Assembly: GCA_022842065.1 (NCBI GenBank)
Contig: JALHQH010000019.1
Span: 140,928 to 204,927 of the forward strand
DNA from: Caldilineaceae bacterium
Lineage (GTDB): Bacteria; Chloroflexota; Anaerolineae; Caldilineales; Caldilineaceae
Direction: 5' to 3'
Length of the DNA stretch: 64,000 nucleotides
Within the stretch, counting starts at the first letter, position 1. Every line of letters begins with the position of its first letter. Both the position numbers and the translations under genes were made by a program. The notes under the pieces were generated by a model. It searched no databases, was not told the origin of the DNA, and was given only the letters and a program-made list of their open reading frames with translations. Below are positions 16,133 through 25,194 of this stretch, one piece after another.

Positions 16133-17385
16133 ATGCAGCAGCGGACGAAGTGCCGCTTGTGCTCGATGTCCGCAACCTCACGGTTGATTATATTACCGCC
16201 GGCAAGCCGCCCGCTCACGCTTTGGCGGATGTCAGCTTTCAGTTACACCAGGGCGAAATGTTGGGCGTCGTCGGCGAAAGTGGCTGTGGCAAGACCACGC
16301 TAATGCTCAGCCTCATGCGCCTGTTACCGGCCGCGGGACGGATTGTGGGCGGCCAGATTAATTTCTACGGGAACAACTTCCCGGGCCTCGATCTCCTTGA
16401 CCTCTCCGAAAAAGCGATGCAAGCGGTGCGCTGGAAGAATATCGCGATGATCTTCCAAGGGGCGATGAACGCGCTTAATCCGGTGCGCACCGTTGGCAGC
16501 CAGATCGGCGAACCGATTGCGCGCCATGCCATGCATACCAGCAGCTCGTTGCTGCCGCAAAGCAATCGCCTTGCGGCGCGCAATGGCCAGAGCACCCATG
16601 CGAGTAATGGGGCCAGTAATGGGAATGGCCACCGCAGCAACGGTTCACTCAATGTGATGCGCGGCATGAATCCAACGCGCACCGTCGGCAGCCAGATCGC
16701 CGAGACGTTGACTGCGCACGGCGACACCACCGACCGCGCCGTCCTGCGCCGCCGTGTGGCCGAATTGCTGGACCTCGTCGGCATCAGTCCCAGCCGCTAT
16801 GACCAGTATCCCCACCAATACTCAGGCGGGATGCGCCAGCGGGCCATGATTGCGATGGCGCTGGCCTGTGATCCCGATGTGGTGATCGCCGACGAACCAA
16901 CCACCGCTCTCGATGTGATGGTGCAGGCGCAAATTCTAGCCCTCCTGGCTGATCTGCGCGCCCAGTTGGGGCTCTCGGTACTCTTTGTCACCCATGATCT
17001 AGGGGTGGTGGCCGAGGTCTGCGATAGTGTGTTGGTGATGTATGGCGGGGTGGTGGCGGAGTATAGTGATGTGGATACGATTTACAATGCACCCCAACAT
17101 CCCTACACCCAGGAGTTGCTGAAAGCCTTCCCCGACTTGAGCCGCCCGCATGAACGGCTCGATGCGATCCCCGGTTATCCACCGCGGCTGGATGCGCTGC
17201 CGCCGGGTTGTCGCTTTGCCCCACGCTGCCCCTATGCCTTTGCCCGTTGTCACGTTGAACAGCCACCGGTCTATCCGATCAACCAAGGGCACAGTGCCAG
17301 TTGTCACCTGGTCGCTCCGCCAACAAGTGCAGCAATCGTGCAGGCATACCAGCCGGTCACCGTCGCAGACAAAGGTCGACCATGA
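16129..17385 (+). CDS. dppD: Peptide ABC transporter ATP-binding protein DppD with an internal insertion
   Basis: Contains Walker A GESGCGKTT (residues 49-57), Q-loop IFQGAMNALNP, signature YSGGMRQR, Walker B VVIADEPTTALD, the switch His in FVTHD, and the oligopeptide C-terminal cysteine block (PGCRFAPRCPY). At 418 residues it is about 60-90 longer than typical. The excess lies just after the Q-loop: NPVRTVGSQI (residues 117-126) is repeated as NPTRTVGSQI (181-190). A Ser/Asn/Gly-rich linker of about 50 residues separates the copies. This looks like a segmental duplication that stayed in frame. All ATPase motifs are intact, so it is probably still active. Overlaps dppC and dppF by 4 bp each. 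Confidence 0.9.
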   Translation: MNAAADEVPLVLDVRNLTVDYITAGKPPAHALADVSFQLHQGEMLGVVGESGCGKTTLMLSLMRLLPAAGRIVGGQINFYGNNFPGLDLLDLSEKAMQAVRWKNIAMIFQGAMNALNPVRTVGSQIGEPIARHAMHTSSSLLPQSNRLAARNGQSTHASNGASNGNGHRSNGSLNVMRGMNPTRTVGSQIAETLTAHGDTTDRAVLRRRVAELLDLVGISPSRYDQYPHQYSGGMRQRAMIAMALACDPDVVIADEPTTALDVMVQAQILALLADLRAQLGLSVLFVTHDLGVVAEVCDSVLVMYGGVVAEYSDVDTIYNAPQHPYTQELLKAFPDLSRPHERLDAIPGYPPRLDALPPGCRFAPRCPYAFARCHVEQPPVYPINQGHSASCHLVAPPTSAAIVQAYQPVTVADKGRP

Positions 17386-18383
17386 CAACAGCACCCATTT
17401 TACAAGTAGAGCATCTCCAGAAGTTTTTCCCAGTAGGGCGCCCCAGCCTATTGGGGGGTGAACAGCAGGTTGTCCACGCCGTCGATGATGTCAGTTTTGC
17501 CCTCCAGCCAGGCGAAGTGCTGGCATTAGTGGGCGAAAGTGGCTGCGGAAAATCGACCCTGGTGCTCACCTTGCTGGGGATGGAACAGGCCACGGCGGGC
17601 GTTATTCACTTTGCGAATGAGGATGTCACCCATCTCAACGCGGCGGGCCAAAAGCGCATGCGCCGCCAGGTGCAGATGATCTTTCAAGATCCCTACGAGT
17701 CGCTCAACCCGTTGATGACGGTGGGCGAAACGGTGGCCGAACCGCTACTGGTCCATGGGCTTTTGCCCAATCGCACGCAACGGCGGGAGCGGGTGCTTAA
17801 AGCGCTGGATGATGCCGGCTTGAAACCAGCCACCACCTTTGTCGACCGCCGCCCGCATGAGTTGTCAGGTGGTCAACGGCAGCGGGTGGTGATCGCCAGT
17901 GCCCTGGTGCTGGAGCCAACCCTGCTGCTGGCTGATGAGCCGGTCTCCATGCTTGATGTCAGCATCCGCGCCGAAATTCTCAACCTGCTCAGCGATCTGC
18001 GCCGCACACGCGGGATCTCGATCCTTTTTATCACCCATGATCTCAACACCGTGGCGTCGATAGCTGACCGCATCGCCGTGATGTATCTGGGGCGCATTGT
18101 CGAAATCGGTCCGACCAAAGCAGTGCTGAGCAATCCTCAGCATCCCTACACGAAAGCGCTGCTCTCGGTGGCCCCTGCCCCCAATCCCCGTCTGCGCCGC
18201 GAGCGGATCATCCTACAAGGGGAGACCCCGGACCCGATTCATCTGCCGACTGGTTGCCGCTTTCATCCCCGCTGTCCACTAGCGATGGACCAATGCAAAA
18301 AAATCGACCCTGCGCTTACCCCCATAGCTGAGACAGGGGAGTGCAGGGTCGATCATCAAGCGGCGTGTATTTTGGTTCAATAA
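17382..18383 (+). CDS. dppF: Peptide ABC transporter ATP-binding protein DppF
   Basis: The ATG at 17382 overlaps the dppD stop (ATGA); the longer open frame upstream lies inside dppD and was rejected. The protein of 333 residues has Walker A GESGCGKST, Q-loop MIFQDPYESLNPLMT, signature LSGGQRQR, Walker B LLLADEPVSMLD, FITHD, and the C-terminal CRFHPRCP cysteine block. It is the usual partner of DppD. The insertion seen in DppD is absent here. The operon ends at a 62-bp perfect palindrome shared with convergent purA. Confidence 0.92.
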   Translation: MTTAPILQVEHLQKFFPVGRPSLLGGEQQVVHAVDDVSFALQPGEVLALVGESGCGKSTLVLTLLGMEQATAGVIHFANEDVTHLNAAGQKRMRRQVQMIFQDPYESLNPLMTVGETVAEPLLVHGLLPNRTQRRERVLKALDDAGLKPATTFVDRRPHELSGGQRQRVVIASALVLEPTLLLADEPVSMLDVSIRAEILNLLSDLRRTRGISILFITHDLNTVASIADRIAVMYLGRIVEIGPTKAVLSNPQHPYTKALLSVAPAPNPRLRRERIILQGETPDPIHLPTGCRFHPRCPLAMDQCKKIDPALTPIAETGECRVDHQAACILVQ

Positions 18384-18392
18384 CTAGGGGTA

Positions 18393-18454
18393 TTAAGCGG
18401 CATATACTCGTACGGGCACGATATATCGTGCCCGTACGAGTATATGCCGCTTAA
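18393..18454. terminator. 62-bp perfect palindrome between convergent dppF and purA
   Basis: Bases 18393-18423 are the exact reverse complement of 18424-18454 with no spacer. It lies 10 bp past dppF and 12 bp past purA, so it could terminate both. There is no U-run. It is the longest perfect palindrome in the window. Confidence 0.65.
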
Positions 18455-18465
18455 CACCAACCAGC

Positions 18466-19737
18466 CTACACCACAAACATCTGTTCGCGTTCAGCCCCGA
18501 CCGAGACATAGTCAATCCGCACGCCGGCCAGTTCACTCAGACGGTTAAGATAAGCCTGGGCCGCTTCGGGTAGATCCCCCCAATGCCGACATTCCTCGGT
18601 TGACACTTGCCAGCCCGCCCACTCTTCATAGAGCGGCTTGACATGGTTGAGAACTGATGTATCCGGCATGGTATCGCGCACAATCGAGCCATCCGGCAGT
18701 TCATAGCCAATGCAGATCTGGAGCGTGGCAAAGTTGTCGAGCACATCAAGTTTGGTAATCGCCAGGCCAGTCATGCCGTTGAGCCAGGCGGCGTAGTTGA
18801 TCGCCACCCCATCAAACCAGCCACAGCGGCGTGGGCGGCCGGTTGTCGCCCCAAATTCGCCACCGATCGAGCGTAGTTTTTCGCCCTCACTGTCATGCAG
18901 TTCCACTGGGAAAGGGCCGTCACCCACACAAGTGCTATAGGCTTTCACCACGCCGATCACACGGTCAATCGTGCGCGCCGGCAGCCCGGCCCCTGACGCG
19001 GCGAAGGCCGCAGTGGGGTTGCTGCTGGTGACATAGGGATAGATCCCCCAATCGAGATCACGCATGACCCCCAGTTGCCCTTCGAGCAAAATATCCTCAT
19101 TATTAGCCAGCGCCTGGCGCAGGACAGGCACCGTGTCGATAATCCGCGGGCCGAGCTTAGCCGCGTAGTCCATGCAACGAGCATAAAGTTCCTGCCCATC
19201 GACTGCTTCACCACCCAAAATTTCAATTTTGCGGTTAACGGTGCGCAGCGCGTTATCCAGCCGCATTTCCAACCAATCGGGTTGCAGAAGATCGCCAAAG
19301 CGCAGACCAGAGCGCGCCGCCTTATCGGCATAGGCTGGCCCAATGCCCCGCTTGGTGGTGCCAATCGTATCAGAGCCGCGCGAGGCTTCTTCCAACACAT
19401 CAAGGGTGCGATGATAGGGCAGCACGATCTGCGCCCGGTTGCTGATCCAGAGATTATCGAGCTGCACGCCGGCGGCGGTCAATGCGCCCATCTCTTCCAA
19501 AAGCGACTGCGGGTTAACGACACAGCCGGAACCGATAATATTTTTCGTCTTCGGGTTAAAGATCCCACTCGGGATAAGATGCAACGCATGTTTGCCATAT
19601 TCGTTGATCACCGTATGGCCGGCGTTATCCCCCCCCTGAAAGCGGATCACCACATCCACTGCCTGCGCCAAATAGTCAATGATGCGACCCTTGCCTTCAT
19701 CACCCCACTGTGCGCCCACAATCGCTGTTACAGACAT
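18466..19737 (-). CDS. purA: Adenylosuccinate synthetase
   Basis: Catalyses the GTP-dependent step from IMP to adenylosuccinate, first of two to AMP. The length of 423 residues is standard. Signatures present: [12 protein letters not shown] near the N-terminus, GNAGHT-type [39 protein letters not shown] catalytic block, and [19 protein letters not shown]. The ATG at 19737 follows a weak AAGGTG. It is divergent from guaB, so the two IMP branch-point enzymes share a 205-bp regulatory gap. Confidence 0.96.
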   Translation of the reverse strand: MSVTAIVGAQWGDEGKGRIIDYLAQAVDVVIRFQGGDNAGHTVINEYGKHALHLIPSGIFNPKTKNIIGSGCVVNPQSLLEEMGALTAAGVQLDNLWISNRAQIVLPYHRTLDVLEEASRGSDTIGTTKRGIGPAYADKAARSGLRFGDLLQPDWLEMRLDNALRTVNRKIEILGGEAVDGQELYARCMDYAAKLGPRIIDTVPVLRQALANNEDILLEGQLGVMRDLDWGIYPYVTSSNPTAAFAASGAGLPARTIDRVIGVVKAYSTCVGDGPFPVELHDSEGEKLRSIGGEFGATTGRPRRCGWFDGVAINYAAWLNGMTGLAITKLDVLDNFATLQICIGYELPDGSIVRDTMPDTSVLNHVKPLYEEWAGWQVSTEECRHWGDLPEAAQAYLNRLSELAGVRIDYVSVGAEREQMFVV

Positions 19738-19784
19738 AATTCACACCTTATCATTCATGAAATTGCATTGGTCCCGGCCCGGCC

Positions 19785-19814
19785 ATTATATCATGTGCAA
19801 CGCTTTTTCCCCAA
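19785..19814 (-). promoter_or_regulatory. Putative purA promoter
   Basis: On the minus strand TTGGGG (19814-19809) and TATAAT (19790-19785) are separated by 18 bp, about 50 bp before purA. The -10 box is perfect. Confidence 0.45.
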
Positions 19815-19864
19815 CCAACAAACCAGCTTCAATGGGCGGCTGGTGACTGTAACAGCCTACAATG

Positions 19865-19893
19865 TTGGTGCTACTCCCTAGCAGTGGTACAAT
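19865..19893 (+). promoter_or_regulatory. Putative guaB promoter
   Basis: TTGGTG (19865-19870) and TACAAT (19888-19893) with 17-bp spacing, about 50 bp before guaB. It faces away from the purA promoter in the shared gap. Confidence 0.4.
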
Positions 19894-19942
19894 TTGTCTA
19901 ATTTATCTAGACACAGGGCAGCGAGAGGAGAAAGACAGGCTT

Positions 19943-21508
19943 ATGACCATACAGGCAACAGGGATGACGTGGCTAACCAACCACGCAACCAATGGTACCG
20001 AGATTGAAGCGCGCGTGGCCGAACGTTTTGCCAAAGAAGCGCTCACCTTTGATGATGTACTGTTGACACCAGGCTATGCCGAGACCCTGCCCTCCGAAGT
20101 GGATCTCACAGTACAGCTACACGAACGGCTACAACTTAAAATTCCCGTCATCAGTGCCGCAATGGATACGGTGACGGAAAGCGAATTGGCGATTGCGCTG
20201 GCCCGCCAAGGCGGCTTGGGCGTGATCCATCGCAACTTGACGATTGAGCAACAGATCGAAGAGGTCGACAAGGTCAAACGCAGCGAGAGTGGCATGATCG
20301 TTGACCCAATCACCTTGCCCTCTGATGCCACCCTGGATGCAGCCGAGGGCGTCATGAGCCGCTATCGCATTAGCGGCGTGCCGATTGTCGATGTGGCCGG
20401 CAAATTAGTCGGCATTCTCACCAATCGCGATGTGCGTTTTGCCACGGATTACAGCCGCCCCGTGCGCGATTATATGACCGCCGACAATCTGATCACCGCC
20501 CACATTGGCACCACACTGACCGAAGCACAAGAGATTCTCCATCGCTACCGCATTGAAAAGCTGCCGCTGGTTGATGATCAGGGGCTACTTAAGGGCTTAA
20601 TTACCTACAAGGATCTACTCAAACGGCAGGATTACCCCTATTCAACCAAGGATGACCGCGGCCGACTGCGGGTGGCGGCGGCGGTGGGTGTCGGCGAAAA
20701 TGGCTTGCAACGTGCCCGCGCCCTTTACGAAGCCGGCGTCGATGCCATTGCACTGGACACGGCCCATGGTCACAGCCGCGGCGTGATTGAAACCATCCGC
20801 ACGATTCGGGGCGAATTTCCCAACCTGATCATCCTCGCCGGCAATGTGGTGACGCCGGATGGGGTGCGGGCGCTGGTCGCAGCCGGGGCCGATGTCGTCA
20901 AAGTCGGCGTGGGTGCCGGCTCGATCTGTACGACGCGCGTGGTCAGTGGGGCCGGGATGCCCCAACTCACGGCGATTGCCGAATGTGCGGTAGTTGCGCA
21001 CCAACTAGGCGTCGCGATTATTGCTGATGGCGGCATTCGTTACAGTGGCGACATTACCAAAGCCCTGGCCTGTGGTGCGTCGGCGGTGATGTTGGGTAGC
21101 CTGCTGGCTGGGTTGCATGAATCCCCCGGCGAAGTAGTGATCCGGGAGGGACGCTCGTTCAAGGAATACCGCGGCATGGGTAGTATGGGCGCAATGCGTG
21201 GCCGTGCCAACGACCGTTATCAATCAGGTCAGCAGGCAGTCAATGCCAGCCCCGATATCGGCGGCAAGTTAGTGCCGGAAGGGATCGAGGGACAGGTGCC
21301 TTACAAGGGCATGTTGAAGGATTATGTCTTTCAGCTGATGGGTGGGCTGCGCAGTGGCATGGGCTATGTGGGTGCGGCCACGCTTGCGGAACTCTGGCAG
21401 AAGGCGAACTTTGTGCGCATCTCGGCGGCCAGCTATCAGGAGAGCCACCCCCATTCGATTACAATCACCAAAGAAGCCCCGAACTATCAGATTCAGCCGG
21501 GACGGTAG
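19943..21508 (+). CDS. guaB: IMP dehydrogenase
   Basis: NAD-dependent oxidation of IMP to XMP, the committed step to GMP. I place the start at the ATG at 19943; GAGAGGAG lies upstream with a longish spacer. Residues 35-95 begin the barrel ([20 protein letters not shown]). Two CBS domains occupy about 125-240 (RISGVPIVD and [11 protein letters not shown]). The catalytic loop [11 protein letters not shown] contains the nucleophilic Cys, and the flap has RGMGSMGAM. At 521 residues it has about 30 extra at the N-terminus relative to common forms. Divergent from purA. Confidence 0.95.
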   Translation: MTIQATGMTWLTNHATNGTEIEARVAERFAKEALTFDDVLLTPGYAETLPSEVDLTVQLHERLQLKIPVISAAMDTVTESELAIALARQGGLGVIHRNLTIEQQIEEVDKVKRSESGMIVDPITLPSDATLDAAEGVMSRYRISGVPIVDVAGKLVGILTNRDVRFATDYSRPVRDYMTADNLITAHIGTTLTEAQEILHRYRIEKLPLVDDQGLLKGLITYKDLLKRQDYPYSTKDDRGRLRVAAAVGVGENGLQRARALYEAGVDAIALDTAHGHSRGVIETIRTIRGEFPNLIILAGNVVTPDGVRALVAAGADVVKVGVGAGSICTTRVVSGAGMPQLTAIAECAVVAHQLGVAIIADGGIRYSGDITKALACGASAVMLGSLLAGLHESPGEVVIREGRSFKEYRGMGSMGAMRGRANDRYQSGQQAVNASPDIGGKLVPEGIEGQVPYKGMLKDYVFQLMGGLRSGMGYVGAATLAELWQKANFVRISAASYQESHPHSITITKEAPNYQIQPGR

Positions 21509-21513
21509 CCGCT

Positions 21514-22275
21514 ATGACAACACCGACTATAACAAAACAGGGCCGTTTAACGGGCAAAGTCGCGCTGATCACCGGCGGCGGGACCGGCATTGGCGCGGCC
21601 ATTGCCGAACAATTTGGGATGGATGGTGCGCAGATCGTCATCTGTGGCCGGCGTGCCGATGTGATCGAGCACAAGGCCGCGCAATTAAGCGCCGCCGGCT
21701 TCAGTGTACTGGGTCTGGCCGGCGATGTCGCCACGGATGCGCCCACCTTGATCGAACAGACCATCGAACGCTTTGGACGATTGGACATTCTGGTTAACAA
21801 CGCTGCGATCTCTGCGGGAATGCCGATTGACGAGATAAATCTCGCCATCTGGCAGCGCGTCATCGCCATCAACCTGGATGGGGCCTTTGCGCTTGTCCAC
21901 AGTGCCCTACCCCACCTGCGCGTGGTGCGCGGCAACATTTTGCACATTAGCAGCATCAGCGCGATGTCCGGCGAGGTGGATGATGTCGCCTATGCGGCCA
22001 GCAAAGCCGGGCTGGAAGGGTTTAACCGCAAGCTGGCACTGGAGTTGGCCCCTTATGGCATCCGCTCAAATGTGATTCGACCGGGGCTGATTCACACCGA
22101 AGCCTTTGCAAACATGCCGGCTGAATTTTTCGATGCCCAGGTGCCGTTGATCCCGTTGGGGCGTATCGGCCAGCCACATGACATTGCCTGCGCGGCCGCT
22201 TTTCTCTGTTCGGATGAGGCAAATTTTATTACCGGCTCGGTACTGACGATTGACGGTGGCGAGTCGGCGAAGTAG
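21514..22275 (+). CDS. Short-chain dehydrogenase/reductase (SDR, FabG-like)
   Basis: A classical SDR of 253 residues. It has the cofactor loop TGGGTGIG near residue 20, NNAAIS near 96, catalytic Ser in ISSISAMSG, and catalytic YAASK. The end ([21 protein letters not shown]) is standard for the family. The Arg-rich GRR after the second strand suggests NADP preference. The gene starts 5 bp after guaB and is probably co-transcribed. The substrate is unknown; sequence alone does not separate FabG from sugar or alcohol dehydrogenases. Confidence 0.88.
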   Translation: MTTPTITKQGRLTGKVALITGGGTGIGAAIAEQFGMDGAQIVICGRRADVIEHKAAQLSAAGFSVLGLAGDVATDAPTLIEQTIERFGRLDILVNNAAISAGMPIDEINLAIWQRVIAINLDGAFALVHSALPHLRVVRGNILHISSISAMSGEVDDVAYAASKAGLEGFNRKLALELAPYGIRSNVIRPGLIHTEAFANMPAEFFDAQVPLIPLGRIGQPHDIACAAAFLCSDEANFITGSVLTIDGGESAK

Positions 22276-22302
22276 GGAATGCCCCCACAGCAAAGCAGCC
22301 GT

Positions 22303-22331
22303 TTGTCTTTGTTACCTATCATGTTTATAAT
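22303..22331 (+). promoter_or_regulatory. Promoter-like sequence after the SDR gene
   Basis: TTGTCT (22303-22308) and TATAAT (22326-22331) with 17-bp spacing. The next gene is 560 bp away, and a hairpin with a T-run intervenes at 22520-22573. The likely product is a short non-coding RNA or a long leader. Confidence 0.45.
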
Positions 22332-22343
22332 AGTTAACATGAT

Positions 22344-22810
22344 GTGAGCTACCCAACGCTAAAGCTGTTGGGCTTCAAGAGCAAGTCTTGAACTTTTCGG
22401 GGGCTGAGCGCATTACTACACTACTCATATCTCCCACCGCGTTAATTCCCGTGGCTCCCACGGTATGCAGCGCAAGTACACGCCGCACTTTGAAGGCTAT
22501 CGCTTCGACCTACGTACGTCGAATATTTTACGACTGGGACGATTTTCCCAGTCGTAAAATATTCGATTTTTAAGGTACTTTTTACAGATGCCGCTGAGTA
22601 ATCTTGGTTATCGAAGCCGCAGTAGCACCTGTAATTGTAACACATTTCGAGAGAAACATCAATTGATATGCCAGAAAATTTGTTCTAATACGTTGCCTAC
22701 TATCGACCTAAAGGTCACTTCGGGTGCCTTTTGGGCGCGCAACGGGCCTTTGGGTACCCTCTGGGTGCTAAGCCCTTATATCTCAGCCCTAAAGGGACTG
22801 AATTTTACGG
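22344..22810. mobile_element. Possible decayed IS200/IS605-type remnant or non-coding RNA region
   Basis: No gene is supported in this 620-bp gap. Near the left side is CCCAAC-GCTAAAGCT-GTTGGG followed by TTCAAGA-GCAAG-TCTTGAA. Near the right side is TCAGCCCTAAAGGGACTGA. Short imperfect hairpins with a CTAAAG core are common at the ends of IS200/IS605/TnpB elements. A minus-strand reading near 22430-22490 ends IPWEPRELTRWEI, a possible eroded TnpB tail. The evidence is weak; the alternative is a plain untranslated region. Confidence 0.25.
22520..22573 (+). terminator. Rho-independent terminator
   Basis: A perfect 20-bp stem (22520-22539 with 22546-22565) with a 6-nt loop, followed by ATTTTTAA. 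It would end transcripts from the promoter at 22303-22331 or read-through from guaB-SDR. Confidence 0.7.
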
Positions 22811-22896
22811 GCTTTCTCGATAATCTTGGGTACGCCAGGGCAGAGTTGACTCCGCCCTTATCATTATGTTAACGAAAAGCTGAAGGATTGTTTCCC

Positions 22897-24027
22897 ATGC
22901 GATCAACTTATCCATTTACCGCGATTGTTGGCCAGGAACGGATGAAGCGGGCGCTCGTCCTCAATGCCATCAATCCCCAAATCGGCGGTGTGCTCATCCG
23001 CGGCGAACGTGGCACGGCCAAATCGACGGCCGCCCGTGCCCTAGCGGCGCTCATCCCCGAATTGGAAGCCGTGGCAGGCTGCCCCTTTGCCTGTAACCCC
23101 GCTCGCCCGGATCTCTACTGTGACGAATGCCGTGAGCGCTTTGCCCGTGAAGGGCAGTTGCCGTCCATGCATCGTCCCACCCCCTTTGTCGATCTACCAG
23201 TGAGCGCCACGGAAGATCGGGTCGTCGGTACGCTTGACATTGAGAAAGCGATTCAAAAGGGCGAACGCCACTTTGAACCGGGGATTCTTGCGGCCGCCAA
23301 TCGCGGTGTGCTTTACGTCGATGAAGTCAACCTGCTCGATGACCATGTGGTCGATCTGTTATTGGACAGCGCGGCCATGGGCGTCAATGTGGTGGAACGC
23401 GAAGGCATTAGCTTTCAACATCCTGCCCAATTTGTGCTCGTTGGTTCGATGAACCCGGAAGAAGGCGATCTGCGCCCCCAGTTGCTCGACCGTTTTGCCC
23501 ATGCCGTTGATGTGGTCGGCTTGACCGATGCCAAACAGCGCGTCGAAATTCTGCGCCGCCGCATCTTCTTCGAACAAGATCAAGAAGGCTTCGCCGATGC
23601 CTTTGACGAGGCCGAAGAGGCCATGAGCCTGCGCATTGAAGAGGCACGGGCACGCTATCCGCTGGTGAAATATAGCGACAAGGATCTCTATACAATTGCC
23701 GCCTTAACGGGCAGCTTCAAGGTGGACGGCCACCGCGCCGACATTGTGATTCTGCGTACGGCGCGCGCCCAGGCCGCGCTCGATGGTCGCCTGCAGATCA
23801 ACGACAATGACATTCTGCTGGCCGCCGAGTTGGCGCTGCCACACCGCATGAAGAAGCAGCCCTTCCAAGACTCCACCATGAATCTGGATCAACTCCAGAA
23901 CAATGTACGCCAAGCGCGCGCCGAAGCCGATCAACAACCAGATGACGGCGGCGAGAGCGAAGGCATGCAGATGGGCGATGGGGCAACTGACGAAAAAAAA
24001 GCACCGAGGGCGATGAGTCGGATATGA
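22897..24027 (+). CDS. Magnesium/cobalt chelatase AAA+ subunit (ChlI/BchI-like), zero-frame product
   Basis: An AAA+ motor of a metal chelatase for tetrapyrroles. The ATG at 22897 is 9 nt after GAAGGA. Motifs: Walker [10 protein letters not shown] near residue 40, a cysteine-rich insert ([17 protein letters not shown]) typical of the fused cobaltochelatase type, EDRVVGTLD, Walker [13 protein letters not shown], and sensor-1 [19 protein letters not shown]. It ends with an acidic/Gln-rich linker at [12 protein letters not shown] just after an A8 run. In the -1 frame after AAA AAA (23995-24000) the linker continues [16 protein letters not shown] into the von Willebrand domain encoded from 24024. 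The region can thus give a ChlI-size protein (376 residues) or a full ChlD of about 690. No chlorophyll genes are near, so cobalt is more likely (inference). Confidence 0.9.
   Translation: MRSTYPFTAIVGQERMKRALVLNAINPQIGGVLIRGERGTAKSTAARALAALIPELEAVAGCPFACNPARPDLYCDECRERFAREGQLPSMHRPTPFVDLPVSATEDRVVGTLDIEKAIQKGERHFEPGILAAANRGVLYVDEVNLLDDHVVDLLLDSAAMGVNVVEREGISFQHPAQFVLVGSMNPEEGDLRPQLLDRFAHAVDVVGLTDAKQRVEILRRRIFFEQDQEGFADAFDEAEEAMSLRIEEARARYPLVKYSDKDLYTIAALTGSFKVDGHRADIVILRTARAQAALDGRLQINDNDILLAAELALPHRMKKQPFQDSTMNLDQLQNNVRQARAEADQQPDDGGESEGMQMGDGATDEKKAPRAMSRI
23993..24000 (+). other. A8 slippery run linking ChlI and ChlD frames
   Basis: Eight consecutive A residues, read in the zero frame as the end of GAA then AAA AAA. 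Stepping back one base on AAA AAA gives AGC ACC GAG GGC GAT GAG and joins the two halves. Transcript slippage adding one A would do the same. The alternatives are a genuine frameshift mutation or a sequencing error. Confidence 0.65.
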
Positions 24028-24971
24028 TGGACGCTGGGGAAGGTGGGGAGGGTGCAGTGGCCCAACCTGATGCCTCACCCCAGCAAAGCTCATCGCCCGG
24101 GGATACTAAAGGTGCTCGCAAGCCGGTGCAAATCGGTGATACATTTGAAACCAAGCGCGTGGATACCCCTCTCGATAAGATGACGCGCGAGCGGGCGGGG
24201 AAACGCTCTTATACGCGGACGGATCGCAAGCGCGGACGCTACATTAAAGCGCGGCCGGCGGGTGATCATCCCGAAGATATTGCGTTTGACGCGACCCTGC
24301 GCGCCGCGGCCCCTTTCCAGCAGCAGCGCTTGGCCGAGGCGGAAAATGATCTGGCCTTGCAGTTGCGCAAAAAGGATCTACAGCGTAAGGTACGCGTCCG
24401 CCGCACTGGCAACCTGATCCTCTTTGTCGTCGATGCCAGTTGGTCGATGGCCGCGAGCGAACGCATGGAAGCGACCAAGGGCGCGATCTTCAGCCTCTTG
24501 GTCGATGCCTATCAGCGGCGCGACCAAGTTGGTCTGGTGGTCTTTCAGCGCGACAAAGCGCGCTTGGTCTTGCCGCCAACCAGCAGTGTGGAGTTGGCCC
24601 AACGGGCGCTTAAGGATCTGCCCGTCGGTGGCAAGACGCCGCTGAGCAGCGGTTTGCACATGGCCTGGCAGGTCATCGAAAATGCCCGTCGCCGCGACAG
24701 CGAACTGCGCCCGATGATGATTCTGCTCACCGACGGGGCCGGCAATGTCAGCATGACCGGCATGCCTGCCCAAGAAGAGTCGAACCGCATTGCCAGCCTC
24801 TTTGAACAGGCCGATCTGCGCTCGATTGTGGTAAACATGGAACATGCCGCCTTTGACCGCGGGCTGGCCCAGAAGTTGGCCGATGCCTTAGGCGGGGTCT
24901 GTTATAACCTGCCTGAGTTACGCGCCGATACACTGCTCAACACAGTCAAGCGCGAGATTGATCTGAAGTAA
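24024..24971 (+). CDS. Metal chelatase von Willebrand (VWA) half, ChlD/BchD C-terminal type
   Basis: Residues 1-70 continue the acidic, low-complexity linker. Residues 128-300 are a VWA/integrin-I domain with a full metal-ion site: DASWSM (DxSxS), TPLSSG, and LTDGAG. In chelatases this domain couples the AAA+ ring to the large catalytic subunit (CobN/ChlH). The ATG at 24024 overlaps the previous TGA (ATGA), so independent start is possible, but the only ribosome-site-like sequence (GAGGG) is about 13 nt upstream. Fusion by frameshifting at 23993-24000 is the preferred reading, because known relatives carry AAA+, linker and VWA in one chain. No CobN or ChlH gene lies in the window. Confidence 0.85.
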   Translation: MMDAGEGGEGAVAQPDASPQQSSSPGDTKGARKPVQIGDTFETKRVDTPLDKMTRERAGKRSYTRTDRKRGRYIKARPAGDHPEDIAFDATLRAAAPFQQQRLAEAENDLALQLRKKDLQRKVRVRRTGNLILFVVDASWSMAASERMEATKGAIFSLLVDAYQRRDQVGLVVFQRDKARLVLPPTSSVELAQRALKDLPVGGKTPLSSGLHMAWQVIENARRRDSELRPMMILLTDGAGNVSMTGMPAQEESNRIASLFEQADLRSIVVNMEHAAFDRGLAQKLADALGGVCYNLPELRADTLLNTVKREIDLK

Positions 24972-24992
24972 GGAATGCGTAAAATGAGTGAC

Positions 24993-25044
24993 GCACCGGG
25001 ATCGCTGGCATCCCTGCCGGCAGGGATGCCAGCGATCCCGGTGC
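24993..25044. terminator. 52-bp perfect palindrome after the chelatase gene
   Basis: Bases 24993-25018 are the exact reverse complement of 25019-25044 with no spacer. It starts 22 bp past the stop. Probable terminator or mRNA 3'-end stabiliser. Confidence 0.6.
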
Positions 25045-25078
25045 ATTAAGCGCCATTTTCATTAGGCTAAGGGAAACA

Positions 25079-25126
25079 GCCCAAAACAATCCCGGAATCT
25101 TTAAAGATTCCGGGATTGTTTTGGGC
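25079..25126. terminator. 48-bp perfect palindrome, second after the chelatase gene
   Basis: Bases 25079-25102 are the exact reverse complement of 25103-25126 with no spacer. It is unrelated in sequence to the palindrome 35 bp upstream. It lies 68 bp before the TPR gene. Confidence 0.6.
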
Positions 25127-25194
25127 GCGGTTCTAAAGCAACCGCTCCGCTCCGCTTTAAACGACACCTGTTACGTAGAGAAACAATAAAAATT

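Noticed and set aside
19075..19881. 268-codon frame opposite purA
   Set aside because: Lies fully over purA; no ribosome site or domain.
22588..22872. 94-codon plus-strand frame
   Set aside because: No ribosome site, no domain, and codon use unlike neighbours.
22338..22896. Cobalamin riboswitch before the chelatase
   Set aside because: Context would fit, but I could not find the conserved B12 box; only a short GGTCACTTCGGGTGCC stretch resembles it.
22897..24971. BchI/BchD of photosynthesis
   Set aside because: No chlorophyll genes nearby; the cysteine-rich insert and fused layout fit cobaltochelatase-type proteins better.
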